A stretch of DNA of 64,000 nucleotides from Haliclona indistincta (Eukaryota; Porifera; Demospongiae; Haplosclerida; Chalinidae): positions 7,080,167-7,144,166 of the forward strand of contig OZ024785.1 in NCBI GenBank assembly GCA_964017065.1, read 5' to 3'. The notes under the pieces are model-generated. The model searched no databases, was not told the origin of the DNA, and saw only the letters and a program-made list of their open reading frames with translations. Below, one piece after another: positions 57,483 through 64,000 of this stretch. Every line of letters begins with the position of its first letter. Within the stretch, counting starts at the first letter, position 1. The position numbers were made by a program, and so were the translations under genes.

Positions 57483-58721
57483 GAAAATTAAAAAGATTTC
57501 TATCGAAATCAATAGGATGTAGGGTTGTGAAATCTACCACTGGTCCACAATATAAACTAACAAGGAACAAGCATGGAATAGTAACACGATTGACTTGCTA
57601 ACAGACTATAGATCCCTACATCAGTGGCTGCTGTGGTTGACTATAGCTACTACAGCTATAGTTACTGTTGACTGACACCAGATGTGCATTCAGCTTGTGA
57701 CAAAGTATTGATCTTATGTACAGCCACTGATGTAGGGATCTATGGTCTGTTAGCAAGTCAATCGTGTTACTATTCTATGCTTGTTCCTTGTTAGTTTACA
57801 TTGTGGACCAGTGGTAGATTTCACAACCCTACATCCTATTGATTTCGATAGAAATCTTTTTAATTTTCTTGTTTGTGTCCATTTTTTTTTTCAGTAATGT
57901 GCAGTTCAATATCATGCAAGTACCGAGCCGTCTTTGTTTCCACCATTGGTTTAGTTTTCCTGTTGTTGATGGCTTTTCTTTATTATTAACTATTTTAAAC
58001 TTGTAACTAAAAATAATTGTTATGCTGTACATATCAGGTCGCCTACGCATGCATGAATGCATGCATGCAGTGCATACGAGACGCGCCCTCACTTGTTTGT
58101 AGACCTGTACGGCGGTTATAATTATCTAGCAAGTGCAGAATGGTGATCCTATACGAGCTTACCGTTCTTCGAAGACTCCAGACAATTTATGTGTTCTCCG
58201 TGAACCATACGGCGCGTCGGCGCGGCGATACTAAAGCTAGTGCTTGGTCACGTGCGCTGACCACTGCTTGGTCGCGTGCGTATTGTGCAATCACAATAAT
58301 GGCGTCTAACACTTAGCTGACAATGGATCACGATCGAGAAATCGCGGAATTTATATCGCCATTGCGCTAAAAACAAAGTTCAAAAGGCACCTGCCAGGAG
58401 AATTTCACGACTTTTCGTGGGTGTTTTGGTCTCGGCACTGCTCGCGTAAAGGCGCTAGGCGCGCTGAAGAAAGAAGAAGACAAAGATGACGAAACTCGAT
58501 TTTCACCGTTTCCAGGTTCGTCACTTTAGCAACAATTTCGAGCGATCTCCTTGCTATTGTAAGATGGGGCAACGCCAGAGAGCAGATCTAAGTGTCTTTG
58601 AACGTATAAAATTAATCACCAGGCAAAATATCAGCGTTTGAACGCTAATACATTGTATGTAGCCGCCATCTTGTTTTCTCGTTCAACCCTACATAGGGAG
58701 ACACTACTGTGTCTCCCTAAT
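57483..58721 (-). mobile_element. Family H element, copy 6 (complete)
   Basis: Foldback first (GATTTCTATCGAAATC near 57495), then the body (CCACCATTGGTTTAG, CGGCGCGTCGGCGCGG), then the terminal hairpin GGGAGACACTACTGTGTCTC then CCTAA. It is inserted in an array unit right after GTGAGTTA. Confidence 0.78.
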
Positions 58722-61520
58722 AGATGTACATATCAGAATGACTAAGAATGACAACTACCTCTTTTTCTCTTCTCTGATCCATTCCCAACATTAGCTGGTG
58801 AGTTGCGTAGATCTTGTCAAAATGACTATAAGAATAACCACTACATCTTTTTCTCTTCTCTGATCCATTTCCAATTTCAGATGGTGAGTTGCATTGATGT
58901 GCATGTCAAAAAGACTAAAAATAACCACTCCCTCTTTTTTCTCTTCTCTGATCCATTTCCAACTTTAGAAAGTGAGTTACATAGATATGCATATCAAAAT
59001 GACTAAGAATAACCACTCCCTCTTTTCTTTTCTCCGATTCATTCCCAACTTAAGGAAGTAAGTTACACGGTGCATATCAAAATGACTATAAGAATGACCA
59101 CTACCTCTTTTTCTTTTCTCTGATCCATTCCCAACTTTAGCACGTGAGTTGCTTACAACTTGTCAAAATGACGAAGAATAACCACTCCCTCTTTTTCTCT
59201 TCTCTGATCCATTCCCAACTTTAGGAGGTGAATTGCATTGATGTGCATGTCAAAATGACTGAAAATAACCACATCCTCTTTTTCTCTTCTCTGATCCATT
59301 CCCAACTTTAGCCGGTGAGTTGCATTGATGTGCATGTCAAAATGACTAAAAATAACCACATCCTCTTTTTCTCTGATCCATTCCCAACTTTAGGAGGTGA
59401 GTTGCATTGATGTGCATATCAAAATGACTAAAAATAACCATTTCCTCTTTTTCTTCTCTGATCCATTCCTAACTGTAGCTGGTGAGTTGCATTGATGTGC
59501 ATGTCAGAATAACCACACCCTCTTTTTCTTTTCTCTGATCCGACCATTTCCAACTTTAGAAAGTGAGTTGTATTGATGTGCATGTCAAAATGCCTAAAAA
59601 TAACCACATCCTCTTTTTGATCTTCTCTGATCCATTCTCAACTTTAGGGAGTGAGTTGCATTGATGTGCATGTCAAAATGCCTAAAAATAACCACATCCT
59701 CTTTTTGATCTTCTCTGATCCATTCCCACTTTAGCAAGTGAGTTGCATAAATCTTGTCAAAATGACTATAAGAATAACCACTGCCTCTTTTTCTTCTCTC
59801 TCAACTTTAGCATGTGAGTTACATGTACATTAATTTTATGTGCAAAATGAAGAATAACCACATCCTCTCTGTCTCTTTTTCTGATCAACTTTAGGGAGTG
59901 AGTTGCATTGATGTGCATGTCAAATGACTAATAATAACCACATCCTTTTTTTCTCTTCTCTGATCCATTCCCAACTTTAGCTGGTGAGTTGCATTGATTC
60001 GTGCATGTCAGAATATATATAACAACACCCTCTTTTTCTCTTCACTGATCCATTCCCAACTTTAGATGGTGAGTTGCATTGATATGCATTTCAGAATAAC
60101 TGCACCCTCTTTTTCTCTTCTCTGATCCATTCCCAACTTTAGGGAGTGAGTTGCATTGATGTGCATGTCAAAATGACTAAAAATAACGACACCCTCTTTT
60201 TTTCCATTTCCATCTTTAGCGAGTGAGTTGTATTGATGTGCATGTCAAAATGACTAAAAATAACCACTCCCTGTTTTTCTCTTCTTTGATCCATTTCCAA
60301 CTTAATTTAGATGGTGAGTTATTGCATTGATGTGCATGTCAAAATGACTAAAAATAACCACTCCCTCTTTTTCTCTTTCTGATCCATTTCCAACTTAATT
60401 TAGATGGTGAGTTATTGCATTGATGTGCATGTCAAAATGACTAAAAATAACCACTCTCTTTTTTTCTCTTCTCTGATCCATTCCCAACTTTAGGGAGTGA
60501 GTTGCATTGACGTGCATGTCAAAATGACTAAAAATAACCACACCCTCTTTTTCTCTTATTCTCTTCTCTGATCCGTTTCCAACTTTAGCAAGTGAGTTGT
60601 ATTGATGGGCATGTCAAAACAACTAAAAATAACCACTCCCTGTTTTTCTCTTTTCTGATCCATTTCCAACTTTAGATGGTGAGTTGCATTGATGTGCATG
60701 TCAAAATGACTAAAACTAACCACTCCTTCTGTTTCTCTTCTCTGATCCATTCCCAACTTTAGAAAGTGAGTTGCATAGATCTTGTCAAAATGACTGTAAG
60801 AATATAACCACATCCTCTTTTTCTCTTCTCTGATCCATTCCCAACTTTAGATGGTGAGTTGCATTGATGTGCATGTCAAAATGACTGAGAATAACCACAC
60901 CCTCTTTTTCTCTTCTCTGATCCATTTCCGACTTTAGCAAGTGAGTTGTATTGATTTGCATGTCAAAATGACTAAACATAACCACACCCTCTTTTCTCTT
61001 CTCTGATCCATTCCCAACTTTAGATGGTGAGTTGCATTGATGTGCATGTCAAAATGATAAAAATAACCACATCCTCTTTGTCTCTTCTCTGATGCATTTC
61101 CAACTTTAGGAGGTGAGTCACATTGATGTGCATACATGTCAAAATAACTAAAAATAACCACACCCCTTTTTTCTCTTCTCTGATCCATTCCCAACTATAG
61201 ATGGTGAGTTGCATTGGTGAGCATGTCAGAATTACCACACCCTCTTTTTCTCTTCTCTGATCCATTTCCAAATACTCTAGCTGGTGAGTTGCATTGATGT
61301 GTATGTTAGAATAACCTCTCCCTCTTTTTCTCTTCCCTGATCCATTCCCAACTATAGGAGGTGAGTTGCATTGATATGCATGCGTCAAAAATGACTAAAA
61401 TAACCACACCCTCTTTTTCGCTTCGCTGATCCATTTCCAACTTTAGTGGGTGAGTTGCATTGATGTGCATGTCAAAATGACTAAGAATGACTACACCCTC
61501 TTTAACTTTAGCAAGCGAGT
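58722..61520 (+). repeat. Intron-like repeat array 2, main part B
   Basis: About 33 units. Frequent triplets are ATG, CTG, GGA, AAA, CAA and GAG; CCG, CAT and TGG occur once each. The last unit near 61510 has a decayed donor (GCGAGT), marking the 3' edge of the array. Confidence 0.88.
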
Positions 61521-63086
61521 TGCGTTGTCATAATGTAGTTTTATCTAGAATTCTAGATAGTACATGTAATTAACTGTTACGTTATTGTTTTGCATGAGGA
61601 AATGCATTTAGACAGGTAGTAAAACAAGTAGTGAAACAATTAAGTTGTTAAAATGATTTTAAACTTTTGATGGATTTTCAGTAGTAATTTTGTGGTTCTC
61701 TTGTTGACCGACCGTATTTATTACAAACTGTACACAAACTGTATAACTCGACTTCAGTGTTGTAAAATTTATTCATGTAACTTATAACTAGACAGGAGGA
61801 GCCTGTACAGTGTACCTATAGAGACTCCTTTGTAGTTTAGTAATCATGTGAGATATTAAAGTGAAAATTGAATCTTCTAGCTTGCTTAGAAAACCCACTA
61901 TGCTTTACGAGACATACTAGTGATTTTAAGAAAATTAATAATTATTTCAAACAATACCAGATAATGTATTGATGCAGCTTCCTTTGTTTTGCTATAATAT
62001 GTTCCGCGCTTTTTAGGAATTTGCGCTTTCTCGAGAAAGCACAGCACTTTTTAGGAATCCCTAGAAAGCGCTGCGCTTTCTCCAGAAAGCGCAGTCACAG
62101 AAAGCGCAACGGATACTGCGCTTTCTAAGGTTTAACTCCTGTTGTTACACGGCTCTTGTCGCTCAAGAATCGCCACAAAATAGCGGTTCTCTACTACGTA
62201 GGTGTTAGAATTTATGTTCTACAAAGTTTTTTGTCAAGTGTAATGGCCCATGGCAGCAACTCGTGCTAGCGCTCTCACAATTTGAGCCTGAGCTAGCACA
62301 ATGAGCCTGAGCGAGCATGCATGCAAGGTTCCACTTTAGCTACTACTATTACCTGTTGTACCTAAGACCGTAGCATGCATGCCTGGGTATGCAATGCTAT
62401 CTAGACTGCTACCTGTCTCTCATCATAGTGTGATGTACCCTGTGACAATGCACAGGAAGCCGGGCTGACAACATTTGTACCATGCATGGACATGACTCAT
62501 ACAGTAGGCACAGCTGCATGCAGGTATAGCTGGAGTAAAAACAACCCTAATACAATGATATAATATGTGTCGTCACTGCCTCTCTTCAGAATGGTCACGG
62601 TGGGCTGTGAGAGCTAGGGTAATTGCAGTACCGAGCTAAAGTGGAACTGTGCATGCTCGCTCAGGCTCATTGTGCTAGCTCAGGCTCAAATTGTGAGAGC
62701 GCCAGCGCTAGCACGAGTTGCTGCCACGGGCCATTACACTCGACAAAAGACTCACCCAACTTAAATTCTAACACCTATGTAGTAGGGAGCCGCTATTTTG
62801 TGGCGATTCTTGAGTGACTAGAGTCGTGTAACAACAGGAGTTAAACATTAGAAAGTGCAATATCGATTGGACTTTCTGTGACTGCGCTTTCTCGAGATAG
62901 CGCAAATTCCTAAAAAGCATGGAACATATAGACTTGAGCTGCCAACTCTATCAACTGTGCAAGCAGTTAGTGTTTTAATTTTGAAATAGACAAAAACTTG
63001 CATTTTCATAATTAATGAGTCGATCATTTTGCGAGTTCACTTATGTGTGCTATTTTTAAATTTACTATTGTATTCTGTTTCTTTAG
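61521..63086 (+). other. ROCO2 upstream region with foldback insertion
   Basis: The flanks match the ROCO1 upstream region. An element at about 61997-62931 with ~300-bp inverted arms (GTTCC...CTTTTTAGGAATTTGC outward, many GCGCTTTCT sub-repeats, GAGCCTGAGCGAGCATGC inside) interrupts the sequence between TTTTGCTAT and GACTTGAGCTGCC; ROCO1 has the uninterrupted form. No gene. Confidence 0.65.
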
Positions 63087-63090
63087 GAAA
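63087..63090 (+). other. Candidate 4-nt microexon before ROCO2
   Basis: TTCTGTTTCTTTAG, then GAAA, then GTGAGTCATACAC. The following 49-nt intron would end in AATAAG at 63139. It is the paralogous counterpart of 37333-37336. Confidence 0.45.
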
Positions 63091-63139
63091 GTGAGTCATA
63101 CACAATAATAATAGGGTTATATTATTGTGTTTTAATAAG

Positions 63140-64000
63140 ATGAAAAAATATACCATCAAGCATTGCGGAGAGGGAAAGGGAAAGTGTCTTATGGTCGGAT
63201 CATGTTCCTGGGACCAGCTGCAGTAGGGAAGACTAGCTTAAGACATGGCCTCATGAATGAACCTCTCCCTGACAAGGCTAACTCCACTGTTCTAGCACAC
63301 ACTCGTCCTGTCAAGTACTCGTGGGTAAAGAGTGGCGGACACTCAAGCTATATGGCTGAAGTATCTGAAGACGATGAATTATCTGAGTTTTCGCAGCTAT
63401 TTCACAAGTATCGAACAAGTTTGAGTCCTGCTGAAAGGCTTTCTAGTAGCTCATTCTATGATGAAAGTGATCGCAGAGTAGTTCATAGTGAAGTGACTGC
63501 ACATGAGAAGGTAATTATGCCTCTATTGATGAAGAGTGACAATGAGACTGAAGATAATGAGGTTCTGTTGTGTCTCTGGGACTGTGGTGGTCAACCTGTG
63601 TTTTTGGATCTTCTTCCAGCATTTCTAAGCTCAAGGACAGTGTTCTTGCTCATGTTTGATGCTTCTAAGACCTTAGATGAGGCATTTGAAGTAATCATTA
63701 ATATTGACGGTCAGCAAAGGAAAGAGGAAGTGTTGGAAATTTCAATTTTGTCTTTGATTCAAAAGTGGATGGCATCAATCCATGCTTGGTTTGGTATGAT
63801 TGATCAGTCAGGTCAGCTGCCAGCCTATCCTCGGATAATCATAGTCGGCACTCATGCTGATCAGCTAGCTCCTGGTCAGCCATTGCAGGCTAAAAAGAAA
63901 GTGATTGAGCAAGTATTTAGCAAGATCTCTACTGCTGTTGACGAGAATGAATATGCAGACATGATTATTGGTAGACTGATGGTTGATAATACACTTGCTG
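63140..64000 (+). CDS. ROCO GTPase paralog (ROCO2), 5' part, runs off window
   Basis: Open to the window end and about 90 percent similar to ROCO1 at the DNA level by eye. It starts after an AATAAG acceptor with a conserved D-x-x-IYHQALRRGKG lead. It has the P loop GPAAVGKTS, DCGGQP and GTHADQ. Differences cluster in the linker after HKYR (a Ser-rich stretch, SPAERLSSSSFYDESD). The COR and death-domain parts lie outside. Preservation of frame suggests a functional gene. Together with the upstream array it forms a segmental duplicate of the array-ROCO1 unit. Confidence 0.85.

Overview
The window is animal nuclear DNA, not prokaryotic. Its genes are split by short GT-AG introns of about 46 to 90 nt, it is dense with nested transposons, and it has one assembly gap (54676-54875). 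The gene set suggests an early-branching metazoan, most likely a sponge (inference, no species claimed): two paralogous ROCO GTPases, the complete one ending in a death-like domain; a cAMP-receptor/GPR157-like GPCR; a HYOU1-like ER chaperone; a PHD-finger LINE; and a Ty3/gypsy element.

Layout. 1-7800: tandem copies of a ~0.6 kb repeat (R), split by an inverted-repeat transposon that carries a nearly intact LINE. 7800-15296: nested foldback elements, including a Mutator-type MITE with a tRNA-like gene, a decayed RecQ-like helicase and a near-perfect 0.7 kb palindrome. 15297-34570: a huge direct-repeat array (unit about 84 bp) interrupted by a gypsy element (16400-20952) and several MITEs. 34674-35887: a 1.2 kb palindrome. 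37333-40107: ROCO gene 1. 40369-41919 (minus strand) and 42237-45199 (plus strand): a GPCR and a HYOU1-like gene lying head to head, both without 5' exons, with a (TC)n tract between them. 45368-52016: mobile elements and gene fragments. 52081: a TATA box, followed by a splice donor and then the degenerate start of a second array, which resumes at 55870-61520. 63087-64000: ROCO gene 2, which runs off the window.

Most notable observation: every array unit reads as a complete short intron (GTGAGT donor, CTAAG-like branch site, pyrimidine tract, CAACTTTAG acceptor). The gap between one acceptor and the next donor is almost always exactly 3 nt, and those 3 nt vary in sequence. By my count there are roughly 165 units in all, all on the same strand as the ROCO genes and upstream of both paralogs. 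Copy 2 is preceded by a TATA box and a donor. I propose a tandem intron / one-codon microexon array in the 5' part of ROCO transcription units. Splicing cannot be shown from DNA alone. The second notable observation is a LINE whose ORF1 and ORF2 share one frame, separated only by a TGA in the UGA-CUAG readthrough context.
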